Source: Gnomoniopsis sp. IMI 355080 (taxonomy: Eukaryota; Ascomycota; Sordariomycetes; Diaporthales; Gnomoniaceae). Taken from it: a stretch of 64,000 nucleotides of DNA. Positions 23,720 to 35,013 of this stretch are shown piece by piece; position 1 is the first letter of the stretch, and every line of letters starts with the position of its first letter. Under the pieces are notes generated by a model, which saw only the letters and a list, made by a program, of their open reading frames with translations, was not told the DNA's origin and made no database searches. Made by a program: the position numbers and the translations under genes. The stretch covers positions 62,001-126,000 of the forward strand of contig JAPEVC010000081.1 in assembly GCA_027946555.1 (NCBI GenBank). The letters are read 5' to 3'.

Positions 23720-24769
23720 ATGGCCTCGCGATCGTCTACACACTCCATGTCACCGACGGCCCTCGCAGCCTCTCACACATCTGGCGAGTACAAGTGGAAC
23801 TCTTTCGAGATCCGTACGCTCATTTGCCTGATCATCAAAGGCGCACACTACGACAGAAAGGGCCCTGTGGATCCCATGGACTTTGCCGACAAGCTCAACA
23901 AGGCCCTGAACCCCGTCAATGCGACCTCTGAACGCTCCAAAGCCCTTTTCGACCGCGACATCCCCGTCGTTGACGTCCAGACAATGCTGCGCCGTATCCT
24001 TGCCAAAAAGAGCCACGCCGTCGATGTCGTCCAGCGCGACCCGGCCGCCACCATCACGAAGAGGCAGATTAATGCCTTCATACGCCAGCTGGACTTTGAC
24101 GGCGGAGAGAATGAGTGGGCCGACGAGCATAGGCGGGAGAAGATCTTGGCCGAAAGAGCCGAGATGCAGCGGCAGTTGAACAAGCGGAAGGAGGGCCGCC
24201 CGATGAGCCCAGAAAGGTGGGAGGAGGCTCAAGATCGACTGCGGGATATTCAAAGCCCCAGGGCATTGAAGCTGTTGTCGAACTGGGGCATGGGCAGAAC
24301 TTTTTTCGAGGGTGAAATCTTCCAACATCGTGGCCTCTGGACCCAAGCTGACCATGCCCCTCGTGCTACAGGCTCCGAGCAGATTCGTGGTCGAAGCCTT
24401 ACTCGCCATGGTCGTTCTGTCTCTCCTGGCCAGATCACCGACATGTCCGGCACGACCTACGGTGGCCCCAGCGAAGGTAAAGGCTACGACGACCCCTTTG
24501 GCACCAACGACAGCCGTAACAAGTTTGGTGCCTCGTATTGGGACAATACCATTCAAACACCAGCTTGGGAGACCCCCGGTAACTCTCTGCGCCACGTTGC
24601 CGCCACGCCTAATCCTCCTTTTGGTGGGTGGGACAGTGGTATCGTCCAGCCCGCGCCAAATCCACAGCTGGACTACGGGTATGACAGAAGCTATGGCTAT
24701 GCTCCCACTCCTTCTGTGACTGGAGGTGCGGCTGGCGCTGCTCCCCAAAGCTCAGACAGGTCCCTTTAA
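23720..24769 (+). CDS. Unrecognised 349-residue protein
   Basis: A single exon from ATG 23720 (in ACCACAATGGCC, a good context) to TAA. The frame stays open upstream to 23594, but the extension is not protein-like in composition. Residues about 30-160 look folded and helical: EYKWNSFEIRTLICLIIKGA, DPMDFADKLNKALNP, VDVQTMLRRILAKKSHAVDV. A charged helix follows (RREKILAERAEMQRQLNKRK). The C-terminal third is rich in Gly, Pro, Tyr and Ser and probably disordered. No signal peptide or membrane segment is seen. I do not recognise the family; it reads like a conserved fungal protein of unknown function. Confidence 0.75.
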   Translation: MASRSSTHSMSPTALAASHTSGEYKWNSFEIRTLICLIIKGAHYDRKGPVDPMDFADKLNKALNPVNATSERSKALFDRDIPVVDVQTMLRRILAKKSHAVDVVQRDPAATITKRQINAFIRQLDFDGGENEWADEHRREKILAERAEMQRQLNKRKEGRPMSPERWEEAQDRLRDIQSPRALKLLSNWGMGRTFFEGEIFQHRGLWTQADHAPRATGSEQIRGRSLTRHGRSVSPGQITDMSGTTYGGPSEGKGYDDPFGTNDSRNKFGASYWDNTIQTPAWETPGNSLRHVAATPNPPFGGWDSGIVQPAPNPQLDYGYDRSYGYAPTPSVTGGAAGAAPQSSDRSL

Positions 24770-25990
24770 GACGCCATCATATGGGTTTTACAAGTCCGGA
24801 TGAGTGACAAGTCTGTGATGGTGGGCTTCTGTGCGAAGTTGATCAACACATAACTACTCGTCAACATGCAGTGTGCGTAATGAGACGGTCATGGAGCTTT
24901 CACCGATGCCTTGGGGTCGGTAGAGTAGGTACCTAGGTTGCTGGACATCTCAATACATTCAGGATGAGCACACTGATTTTTGGAGCGATGGGATGCATAC
25001 GGGCGGGGATAGCATGCGTTGTGCACAAGGTTAATACGGTGGGAAATGATACATCTTTAATGGTTCAGGCTTTCAGCTTGATGAAGGTCACTAGGCATAG
25101 CCCCAAAGGAATGTGCCTATTGATTCATCTTTTAAAAGGACAAGTTCAAATGCTTCGCAAGGTCTACAAGGAGGTGTGGTTGGCAATGCATTCTAAACAA
25201 GACCAAGGACCTCCACTGCAACATGAGCAGCAGACTGACCCAATTAAGTAAATTTGCTCATTCAAGGGCCATGCTAGGGGTTCAGATAAAATAATAAAAA
25301 GGACTCATCCTTTTGGTATTACCTGGGTTCTTTGCGGTTGCTTTGAGATGTATGTAGTAGGGGGGACTTGCGCAACGTGAGGCAGCATGGAGCGTAGACA
25401 GCCTTGCACATGAACTCTTCAAGGCTGTTTTTTTATGATGCAGTCTCCAGCTTGTATTGATTCCATATTGCCCTGTCTACGTTGTCACCCATGCCAAGTC
25501 AAGCTTCAATTGGTGCTGTTTCGTGAAGCCAAAGTGTTGTGAACCTCGCCATCATATTCTTGTAATTGTTGGGCTTGAAGTGCTGTCTTTGAACTTTACA
25601 TTTCCCTGCTTCATGATTCATGGTCGTTTTACTTACAAGAGCATTGCCATTAGGAAAGTATCAGTCCCATATAATCAAGAAGATATGCGGTCCCTTAACT
25701 TTTCCTGCCTGGTGCATCATCCGACAGAAGAGAAGGTTTACTGGATATCTAAGTGAAAATTACTCTGTTCTAAGAATTCATTGCTTATGCCGTAATCCAC
25801 ATGCATCATGGTGAGAGGAAAGTGCTTTACCGCTGATGGAAAGCTTGGTCGCCGTAATCACAGCATAGTAACACACCGCCTCGATCCACATTTTGATGGT
25901 GCTTCTGCTGCTGTCTTTCATGCAAGATCATGTCAAATACCCTGAGCTTTGGCCCACGGGCGTCACCCTTTCTCATCTAGTTGTCCATTG
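24770..25990. other. Convergent intergenic space, 1.2 kb
   Basis: Between the ends of the 23720 gene (+) and BUR6 (-). No gene is seen. A TAGGTACCTAGGT motif sits at 24926-24938. Confidence 0.45.
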
Positions 25991-27034
25991 CTACGAGGCA
26001 GCCTTCTTCCTCCGGCCGCCGCCTCTCTTCCTAGGCTTGGGCTCCTCATCCTCGTCCTCATCGCCGTCGTCATCCCCCTCGCTCTCAGCCTTGGCAACCG
26101 ACTTGCCCTTGCCACCACCACCACCACCGCCACCTTCCTTGTCGGGCTCCACCTTGCGCACAATGTCCCGCAAAAAGTCCCACTGCTCATCTGCCTCGAC
26201 CACGGTTTTGAGCATGGCCGGGGTGACGCGTTTGCTATTCTTTTCGCGGGCAACCTCGGCACTTGCAGAGACTAGTTGGATCATAAACATCTCCAGGGCC
26301 TTGCCGACAGCGATGGGCGTCTGCTGGGCCACCTTGCCGACCTCCTCGTCATTCTGCATGATGCGCTTGATGCGGGCAGTGGGGAACTTGGTCTTGACTG
26401 GCGACGGGTCTACAGCAGCGGGGGCCTCGGCCGCGGCGGGCGCGGCGCGTCGTGGTGGCATGGTGGCGGAGGAGGAGGAGGCACCGCCTTCCTCAGTCTT
26501 GACTTTGATGGTTGGGCCGTCGTCCTCTGACTTGACGGGGGGGTTTGGGTGACCGTAGCCTTGCTGTTGCAAAGGGTAGACGGGCTGGTAGCCTGGTGAG
26601 TAAGGAGCCTGTGATTGGTAACCAGTTGGCGAAAAGGGTTGCGGCTCCTGGAAGATGGGCTGTTGGTGTTGTTGTGGTTGTGGTTGTTGGTAGGCAGGTG
26701 GGGCGAAGCCTGGAGAGAAGTTAAAAGCTGATGTAGCGCTTTGAGGCTCTTGTTTGTATGAGTAAGATGAGCCGAATGCAGGTCCAATAGGGCTCTGAGC
26801 AGAGGCCGAGTATGAATAAGAGCGATTGTGGAGAGTGGAGTGCAGGGCTGGAGTGGGATTTGAGTACCAGTTGTTGTATGGAGTTTGAGCGTGGGTGGGA
26901 GGGTCGATGCGGAGGGGTTGTTGTTGATGCTGTGTTTGTTGCTGTTGCTGGTGCTGTGGCTGTGGCTGTGGTGGTGGTTCGTCTTCGTCAAAGTTCAGGT
27001 CGGGAGACTTTGGCCGGTAATCTTCGTCGGCCAT
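25991..27034 (-). CDS. BUR6: NC2-alpha-type histone-fold protein (Bur6/DRAP1-like) with long N-terminus
   Basis: One exon, 347 residues. The histone fold at about 215-295 (FPTARIKRIMQNDEEVGKVA, PIAVGKALEMFMIQLV, SKRVTPAMLKTVVE, QWDFLRDIV) matches NC2-alpha best. With NC2-beta it binds TBP and represses or redirects transcription initiation. Dpb3/CHRAC-type histone folds are the alternative. The C-terminus is acidic, then basic (EDEDEEPKPRKRGGG), after a Gly run. Unusually, about 190 residues of Gln/Pro/Tyr-rich low complexity precede the fold, with two SUMO-consensus sites (VKSE, VKTE). A Met at residue 192 (base 26461) would give a 156-residue protein closer to the usual length; which start is used cannot be told from sequence. 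Confidence 0.85.
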   Translation of the reverse strand: MADEDYRPKSPDLNFDEDEPPPQPQPQHQQQQQTQHQQQPLRIDPPTHAQTPYNNWYSNPTPALHSTLHNRSYSYSASAQSPIGPAFGSSYSYKQEPQSATSAFNFSPGFAPPAYQQPQPQQHQQPIFQEPQPFSPTGYQSQAPYSPGYQPVYPLQQQGYGHPNPPVKSEDDGPTIKVKTEEGGASSSSATMPPRRAAPAAAEAPAAVDPSPVKTKFPTARIKRIMQNDEEVGKVAQQTPIAVGKALEMFMIQLVSASAEVAREKNSKRVTPAMLKTVVEADEQWDFLRDIVRKVEPDKEGGGGGGGGKGKSVAKAESEGDDDGDEDEDEEPKPRKRGGGRRKKAAS

Positions 27035-28501
27035 TGTGACCAGGGACTAATAAATACGGCGGTGCTCACCGTATATGCGCGCCGTCCGTATGTATGACAA
27101 AGACAAAGCACAACCAAAAAAAAGTGACTGGGGTAGGGTACGAGAAGTACAGTGTGATACTTTCTTTTTTGTGGGTTCCGGACAAAGTGTGTGAACAAAA
27201 AGCGTTTTTGGATGGGCGCTTGGGGGGGTAAAATTCCAATCCAAAGGGCCAGGTTGTTTTGTAAAGTACCGTTACGGGCCTCTCTCTAGGCCTAATAAAG
27301 GCCCCCCCCGAGCCTGCAGCTGCAGCTTTGACGCGGGGCAGCACAACAACTGCAACCTGAACAATGCGGGCGGGCAGTTGTCCGCTTTGGAACCAAAACC
27401 ACCAACTTGCACTCCCGACTCGACTCGACTCGACTCGACTCCCCTCTGTGTGATCAGGTCAGGCTTGCAGAGCTGTTTTTGAATCCTGAACAGCTCCGTC
27501 CCACAAGAAACTCGAAAGCAGCGCCCTCGTCAATCCGTTTGGCAGTCGAAGAAAAAGCAAGGCCGTATTTGATCAAATCCTCCCTAAATCCCCATGTCTA
27601 CCCTCTCTCTTCAAGGTTCAAGGATAGTCGATATGCCCTCGAAGATCATCAAAGAAAACGCCAATGCACGTACTGTTACCTCCGCACCGGTACAGTACAA
27701 TGAGTCGAGGTCGAAAACAACAAATCAGATGTCAGGACGGACGCCGGTGGAAACGTTCGCGGCTAAGCCTTGGCTGGCCGACAGCTTTTCATCGCCCTTT
27801 TTCTTTCTTGCAGGGGGCACCAGCGAGCTCTCCGCCGCGTGGGACACCCCGTTTTTATATGCACGTCGCGCACAGTGGGTTGGCGGGCGCAACCAAAAAC
27901 TCGCTGGCTCCAAAAGCACGCCAGTGAAAGACCTTGTCATCCTGGCTTGCCTGGCTTGCGCGCTTATCCTTATCAGGCAAGGGGTCCCTGCCTGTCTTCG
28001 TGCCTAATTTTGCGACGCGGTTGGAGATCGGCATTCAACCTCTTGGCGCGTCATTACGTCGATACTTGATACCTTCACAGCCTTCCTTATCTTGCATCAA
28101 AGCAGACCCTCGTTGGCAATACCATATTGCTCGGTACGCTGCGTATAGGTGTGGCCATCAGGTCGCCCCCGTGTGGGGCAGTCTCTCACTCTCAAGGTAA
28201 GTGCCTGGCTGAAGTCGAAGCCCAATCTGCACCTCAAGCTTGAAGCTGCCTCAAGTGAGCAGCGAGCGGTACAAGTTCTCAAAGAGCCAGTGAGAACGTG
28301 TGAGAACATGTGCCGACGATCATGAGCACCGCGCAATGTCATGGATGATGATACAAATTGAGCACCCAAATCTCCAGAGGCGAGACACAGCAGCCACGAA
28401 GAAGCCGAGCACGTCACTCAGGTTCCCTCATGGTCCTGCTTCGTCAAATGACGGATTTAAAATAACTTGATCTAATCTGACCTGACATTCCCACTCATCT
28501 A
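27035..28501. other. Intergenic, 1.5 kb
   Basis: BUR6 promoter on the left and the 3' region of the hydrolase gene on the right. It holds a CGACT pentamer repeat (27416-27440). The open frames look accidental. Confidence 0.45.
27416..27440 (+). repeat. CGACT pentamer, five copies
   Basis: Five perfect tandem CGACT units in the region upstream of BUR6. Confidence 0.95.
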
Positions 28502-30055
28502 CTACACCTTACCTGGCGCGATGCAAAGCGTCATCTCATGCACAATGCTCCTCAGTCCTTTCAGCCTTTGCTCCACCGTGTCGCTGAGAAACAAGGAGGC
28601 AACCGGCCAAGCATGGACGCCAGCTTTTTCCCCATGCGCCGAGACACGCGTTCCGCCCGCCTTTTGAAGTACCTGGACCAGCTTCTCAATCTCGGGCGCA
28701 AACACCTCCTCCATTCCATACGTGATGAAAACACCGCTGGACGGACTTGCGTCCTTCCACCATCTCATGTCCTTGCAGTTTCCTGGCGATGCCAGCGGAT
28801 CGGCCACTAGTGCTCGGGAGCCTGCGTATTGTGAAGCGTAGCGCTGCAACGCTTGCTCGTCGAGGAAATCACTCCTGTTATTTTGGTAGAGAGGTGAGTG
28901 CAGCGTCGGCCATGGGGATATAAGAACAGCCATGCCGGGCCGGTCTAGATGCCGAGAAGCGCCAGGCAGACGACGGCCCTTCTCGACAAGCTTCGGATGT
29001 GCAAGGTGCAGCAGGAGACTAAGCACCAAGGTTCCCCCTGCCGAGTCGCCTGCCACACAGACAATTGATGGGTCGTTGGCCATGCTGAGGACGTGTTCGT
29101 ACCCGGCGACGATTTCGTCCAGCTGCGTCGGGAAGCATGAATCCGGCACGAGCGTGTAGTCTAGCCCAAAAACCGCCGGGTTTTTGTAACCCGATTCCTT
29201 CATGACGCTCAGCCAGGACAGGAGAAACTCAAGGTAGAAATATGTCGAACCCATGCTGAAGCCACCGCCATGAGCATAGTATAGAATAACGTCGGCTTTC
29301 TTTGTGGGGTCAGCCGCGGCCCAGACGCCCTTGAATTTACGCTGGACAACTGAATTAGCAAAGCCGCAGATTTTCCCATTCATTCGAGTTTGGGCGGGAA
29401 CATACATCTCTATACTCCCGCCAGTGCACAGGCGACCTTAAAATTCCATGTCGGAGCACTTCAATCCTTTCGTGGTTAGTATTTTGCAACTGCTGTACTT
29501 TCAGGAATCGCCATGGGAGGCACAACCCTCTTGAGACACACCTCTCAAGACACATCTTGAGACATCTTCCGTGGCAGCTTGAGGAAGAAAGAGAGGGGAA
29601 GGGGAGGGAAAGGGGGTGTGAGTGCCACATACTGCGCCAGCGCATCCATGGTAGGGCGACTTTCTTGCCAAAAAACACACGCCCTACCTTTGGCGAAATG
29701 TTGGCAAAGGCATAACGCACGCAGCGTACGACAACATCCTCAAACGGCGAGGCCTGGCGGACAAAGGCGGGCTGGGCTTCGGTGCTGAGGAGGAAGCGCT
29801 CCTGAATGAAGCCGGCTGGAAGTTGGAATACTTAAGAGATTGGGTTTAGTATGCGAAATCTTGAATTGAAGGAAGAAAAGGAGGGTATTGGGTGTGGTGT
29901 GGAGGGGGTTAGGCATGTTGTAGCATACCTAAAAATGGTAGACACTGTAGTGTTACCTTGATAGTCTCAAACAACCCCACGTCGAGAATGAGCTGTGGTG
30001 CGAGGAAGATGCAGAAAACGAGGCAGTCGAGATATGACACTGGGCCTAAGATCAT
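28502..30055 (-). CDS. Membrane-anchored alpha/beta hydrolase (HSL/lipase-3 type)
   Basis: Four exons on the minus strand (29929-30055, 29633-29830, 29406-29458, 28502-29341) give 405 residues. The protein starts with a hydrophobic segment (SYLDCLVFCIFLAPQLILDV), likely a signal anchor. The hydrolase core shows the oxyanion motif HGGG (about 150-153), LDYTLVPDSCFP, and the nucleophile motif GDSAGG with Ser at about 226. A late His (VHAWPVA, about 369) fits the triad. These features place it in the hormone-sensitive-lipase/esterase family; the substrate is unknown. Exon joins were chosen to keep phase and restore family-like segments (PFLVFQLPAGFIQERF, MLRHGILRSPVHWREYRD). The small 53-nt third exon is the least certain part. 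It could act on lipids or esters at the ER membrane. Confidence 0.82.
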
Positions 30056-30784
30056 GTTGGGCGGAACCCCCCCTTCTCGGAAAATGGGCGTCCGAGATGT
30101 TCCGGATCTGTAGGAGTGACAGATCTCTCACAATATGTATACTCTGTGTCTTATCTAAAAGAGACAACAAAAAAGCAAGCTGTGATCCTACTTGATTGGG
30201 CCAAAATTGTCGATGGGGCGTGTTGCTGGTGACCGAAAAAAAGTTTATAACACAAAGTAAGGGATGAGTTTAGAGAGCTGAGTGTGAATGTTTAAGATGA
30301 GATGGTGACGTCGGAGATCTGTGTCCGAAGGTTTCTTGGTGCGCTACCTGTGTACTGTACGTACTGCGCAATCAATAGTACTGTACCAGCCATGTCTGAT
30401 GAGACTACACCAATTACTCAGAGGCCACCAGAATTTGCACATTCACCATGTTGGATAGAGATTGGAAGAGCTGATTCAGGAAGAAAAAAAAAGGAAAAAT
30501 GTATATATACTCGTGTATATGTTGCTGGCTGCTTTTCATAAAGTCATGGAGAAACAGCCGACACAGCAAACTGCAAAGCACGCTGAATGGTACGTTTCGA
30601 CAGGAATCAATTCTATATGTCCATTCGTTCTTGGGAACTTTGGCCACGTTATCATTATGATCGAACAATGAAATATATATTTTGTTTATGACTGAAACAT
30701 CCCATCTGATGGCAATCATGATGAGCCCCAAGTCAATCCTCTAAAGACGCCACTGAACCCATGCTTCTCAAAACAAGCCCGTTT
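30056..30784. other. Intergenic, 0.7 kb
   Basis: Promoter of the hydrolase gene and the 3' end of xylulokinase. It includes an A-rich run near 30480-30498. No gene is seen. Confidence 0.45.
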
Positions 30785-32712
30785 CTAGTTGTGGGCTACC
30801 TTTAGAATTCTCTCCTCCATCTCCCCAAACGCCTCCAGCACATTGCCATACTTTTCAAACACCTCTCCCTTATAACCCTCGTCCACCTTCTCCACCGCGC
30901 CCTCCTCCTTCCACCGCTTTCCAATCAGTTCATCAAAGGTCTCTCCTCGCGCCTCGTCCCTCTCCATCGCCCAGAGCGCTTTGTACGCCCCGCCTAGCGC
31001 ACAGGCATTGCCACCCACATCCAGCTTATACACGCCCTCCGCGCTCCCGAGAACGTCGCCCATCACGCGTGCAATGGCTGGGTTGAGCGACCCGCCACCG
31101 ACCAGGTAGATGCGCCGCGGCTGCGCGGGCAGCGTGAGCGAGCCCTGTTTGTGCGGGTGGACGAGCGCTTGCGAGCGCAGACGCATGGACAGTGCCTGCG
31201 ACTCGACAATGGTGCGCGCGTCCTTCTCGGCCGCCCAGCTGACCTTGCTCTCTGTGAGCGCCGAGCCGTCTGCCGGCGCGCACTCGTACCGCCACGTGCC
31301 GGCTTTGATGTTTGGGACGATCTCGGGGAGGTAGAAGTAGAGGCCCAGCTTCGCCTTGTCGACCGCCATGTCCTTGACGTCGAGCGGCGGGGTGTCCAGG
31401 ACGGCCTTGTTGAAGTTGGCCCATGGATCGCCCGAGGCAGGCGGTGGGAGCGAGTCACGCACTTTCTCGCGCGCCAGTCCGCCATTTTTGTAGCACAGCA
31501 TGAACATGTACTGGCCGGGCGTGCAGGGGTGGTTCATGAAGTGGTAGGCTGGGTCGGGCTTGTAGGTGGGCGTGATCATGAGGAAGGTGGAGCTCGTGCC
31601 CAGGCTGACGATGGCGTCGAGCGGACGCAGAGGCAGGGCGAGGATCGTGCCGGGGTTGTCACCAGTAAAAGGGGCGATCTGACAGTCTGGTGAGAAGCCG
31701 TAGCGCTGCGTGTAGTAGGCCGCGATGGCGCCCATACTGCCGCCGCCGTCTATGCGGGGCTCACCGAGCTTGGCGCGCAGAGCGGGTATGGCGGCCGGTG
31801 AGCCTGCGGTCAGGGCGAGGAGGTCTTCGTTCCAAGTGTTGGTGCGCATGTCCCAGAGATTCATGCCCGTGACATCGCTGATGTCGAGGGGCGCGATGCT
31901 GCCGAGGAGCACGGAGGCGAGCCAGGAGGAGACGAGAGAGATACGCGACGTGGCGTCGTACATTTGAGGTAGCTTCTTACGCAGCCGCAGGATCTGGGGG
32001 CCGGTGAAGCGCTTTATTGTTTTGATATCAGCACATGTGTCCCCCAGCTTGCATGAAATGAAGTCCGCAGGTCATCAGTGTTAATAGGAACTCACATGAT
32101 GTGCCGCACTCCCCGTGACCTCGGCCAACCTCATATTACTGCCAAGCGAAGCATCAAACTCATCACACTGCTTCTGGGTGCTATGGTCCTGCCAATTGGG
32201 CCCGTAGGGATAACTCAGCGCGCCCTCCAGCTGCTCCTTCAAGCCCCCTTTGCCCGCCTCGCCCTTCATGGCGCCGAGCAGCTTCTCAGCCTCATGGCCC
32301 CAGAACACGCTCCCGTGTTGCTGGCACGCACCGCTGACGCCGCGGACGCGGTGCAAGGGCGCCTTTTTCTCGACAAGACGCGAGAGCACTAGGTCCAGCG
32401 CCTGGAGCCACATTGCGACAGGAGCGAAGACCTCGCCCTCGGCCTCGTTGACGAGGACACCCTTTTTGAGGCCATACTGAGACCCAAAGTCTGCGTCAAA
32501 GTCTACTTTGGCCTCGGAAAGGACTGTGAGGTCGGATTGGATCACGATGGCTGTCGGCAGTGTGAGCGTGAGGGCTGATGGTTGGGTGTTGTGTGTGTGT
32601 GTGTGGTGGCCCCAAGTATCTTGTATGGAAGGATAAAGTGGGCTGGACTCTAATCACCTTTGAGTTGTTGGGTTGAGAGGTCGAACCCCAGGTATAGCGG
32701 ACCGTCACTCAT
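30785..32712 (-). CDS. XKS1: D-xylulose kinase
   Basis: Three exons on the minus strand (32658-32712, 32096-32550, 30785-32011) give 578 residues, the usual length. It phosphorylates D-xylulose with ATP to xylulose 5-phosphate, the last step of fungal D-xylose and L-arabinose use before the pentose phosphate pathway. FGGY-kinase motifs are present: LYLGFDLSTQQLKAI (phosphate 1), SGACQQHGSVFW (91-102), the joined AAHHRFTGPQILRL, DISDVTGMNLWD, and the adenosine-binding YLVGGGSLNPAIARVMGDVL followed by GNACALGGAYKALWA. The second intron falls exactly inside the AAHH/RFTG motif. No other pentose-pathway gene is adjacent. Confidence 0.96.
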
Positions 32713-33538
32713 ATTGCAATTGTCTCTCTGTTCCTGTAGACCAAAAAATTAGGTAGAAAACAATCAAAGTCCCTGGAAAAGGATGTACTATGGTATGAAG
32801 TTGAAACGGAGGAGAGGATGATGTCAGTCTTGGTAGCATTAGTATATGATTAAGTCAGGGTCCTTGACAGCCGCCGTGGGGCACGAGCGTCACTCCTTCC
32901 AAGACCTGCAGAACAGGTCGACATTCAGCCTCGTCGTCGTCTTTTCTTCACTTCAGCCTAAAGTGCCACCATCTCTATTGGCCAATGCCCGTCGATGCGC
33001 TAGAATTGGACATTCGAACCGCTCCAATCAAACATACACACACTGGTGACTTGTATCTACATTGTGGAGCGTCGTGAAGACGACAGTGTCTTTAAAGCCA
33101 AGGATATACTACCTTGCATGAATTTAAGCGATGACTTAGTACATTTTACGATTCATGTTCGTTGGCTGTTTGGTCCTGGGGAAACTGTTCAGTATAAATG
33201 TGTTTAGCATAACTGGAAAGTCAAGGCCTGGCGGCGGCGCTCCTTGTTCAATTGAAAATTGACATCAGACTCGGCCAACCGATTTTGAGTATCCAGACGA
33301 AGACTTTCTCTATTCAATGGGATCTCCTATAATCTTTGCCAAATCTGGCGATATTTGAGCCTCCAAACCTCAGTGAACCTCCCTGTTAAACGCCGCCAAA
33401 TGCGCCCCCCCCTCCGTGGTGTATCTACAGCCCTTTTTCGTATGTACAGTTTGTGCTGAGATATGCTCTACTTTCACAGATTCCTGCATTGTTCCTCTGC
33501 CAGAAAGTCCAATTTAGCCAAGCCCAAGCCCTACTCAT
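32713..33538. other. Intergenic, 0.8 kb
   Basis: Promoter of xylulokinase and the 3' end of the CDF transporter. No carbon-catabolite or xylose-regulator site can be assigned with confidence. Confidence 0.4.
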
Positions 33539-35013
33539 CTACTCGTGTTTCTTCCCGTTGCCATTGCCGTGGTCGTGGTCGTGCTCCTCTGGTTCGGGAC
33601 TCGACTGCGGGCTTACACTGCCCGGGATGAACTCGTCGAACTTGGAAATCTCGCTAGCCTGCTCCTTGCCCACGAAACGCACGCGAACTTTGCGCACCCC
33701 GCGGACCTTGGCTCCAAGCTGCGTGCGCACCGCAGTCTCCACGTCACGGACGTCCTCGATAGTCCAACCGCTGGGCACCGCCAATTCAACATCGATCAGG
33801 TAGTTCTGCCCGGACTTGATGCCCGATATTTCGCGCAGTTCCACCTCGTGACCCTGGCTGACATTCTCGAAGCTCTTCATAGCCTGTCTGCGCACTGATT
33901 TCTTTATCTCGTCGTCGATTGTACGGTCCGCAAGTTCGTAGAGAGAAGCGATGGTGTTGCCCCAGCCGCCCTTGATAACCAAGAAAGAGATGAGAAGACC
34001 GCCCACAGGGTCGAGCCAAGTAGCATCCTTGAGGAAGTTTGCGCCGAGAATGACCAGCATAGTGACGATGCCGGTCCAGGAGTCGACGCGGTGATGTATG
34101 GCATTCGAGGCGAGAACGGCAGACTTGCGCTCCTTGGCGACTTTCATAGCTGTGTTTGGCACGAAGTAATTAGCTTGCGGTCTTTTGCGGGCGAGGGGAC
34201 AAACTCCTAGCTTCCAGACTTACTCGCATGGTAGAGCCACTCCTTGATCAGGACCGTGCCAGCAGCCAGCCATGCAGCATGTATGCTCGGGCCCATGGCG
34301 CCGTGTGAATGACCATGGCTATGTCCGTGATGTAGCAGTTCAGCCGCGGCTGCGGGGTCCAGGTAGAAGTGCGCATAGAGCGATTCCAGGCTGCTCATGC
34401 CCATGAAGATGCCTCCGCCGAGTAGCATGCCCGAGACGCCCAGCGAGCCCAGACTCTCCACTTTGCCAAAGCCCCAAGGATATGTATCGGTAGGTGGTCG
34501 TAGACTGAAGGAGACGGTAGCGAGGGTCAGGATGTCGGAAGCCAGATCGGTCATACTGTGCCAGGCGTCCGCAATCATGCTCTGCGAATTGAAGACATAG
34601 CCTCCGACGAACTTGGCAACGGCCATGCCCAGGTTAGAGTAGAGGCCAATGCGAGTGATGCGCACGCCGGCATCGTTCTTGTTCTGTGAGGTGAGGTAGA
34701 CGTTGTCGTGATGGTGATGATGGTGCCCGCCGCCGCTGGCGCGGGTCTGAGTTGCGGTAGCCATGATGCCGGAAAGCCAGTTGGGTCGCAGTCGGGTCGG
34801 TCGATGTTGGAGGGTGGGGGAGGTTATAAAGGACGGCTTTGAGGTAGGCGACGGTCTCGTAGTTGAATAAGCAGACAAAGGAGAGGCGGTAGAGGAGGAA
34901 TTGGGGATGGGATGAGAAAGAGACGCCGTTGTTTGATAGACCCGTGTTTGGGACGAGGATGAGACCCGAAACTGAGGATAGGGTGTCCTCAACTTGGATG
35001 CACACGTTGACAT
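33539..35013 (-). CDS. MMT1: Mitochondrial cation diffusion facilitator (Mmt1/2-like)
   Basis: Two exons on the minus strand (34224-35013, 33539-34149; 74-nt intron) give 466 residues. The N-terminus (MSTCASKLRTPYPQFRVSSS) is Ser/Thr/Arg-rich without acidic residues, like a mitochondrial presequence. The CDF domain follows: GLYSNLGMAVAKFVGGYVFN, the metal-site helix MIADAWHSMTDLASD, PWGFGKVESLGSLGVSGMLL, and the second site NAIHHRVDSWTG. The C-terminal cytoplasmic-type domain (EVELREISGIKSGQNYLIDV) ends in a His/Asp-rich tail. A run of six His (about 97-102) precedes the first helix, and a HGHSHGHSH loop lies between helices. Yeast Mmt1/2 move iron across mitochondrial membranes. The frame is open upstream to 35397; 35013 was chosen because the presequence begins there. 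A later Met is at 34764. Confidence 0.88.

Noticed and set aside
29831..29956. Splicing of hydrolase exon 1 at 29956 (GTAACA donor)
   Set aside because: That donor breaks phase with the conserved FQLPAGFIQERF segment. The donor at 29928 keeps phase and adds a family-like PFLV stretch.
28502..35013. A metabolic gene cluster from hydrolase, xylulokinase and transporter in the same orientation
   Set aside because: The three families act in unrelated processes and no core biosynthetic enzyme is present.
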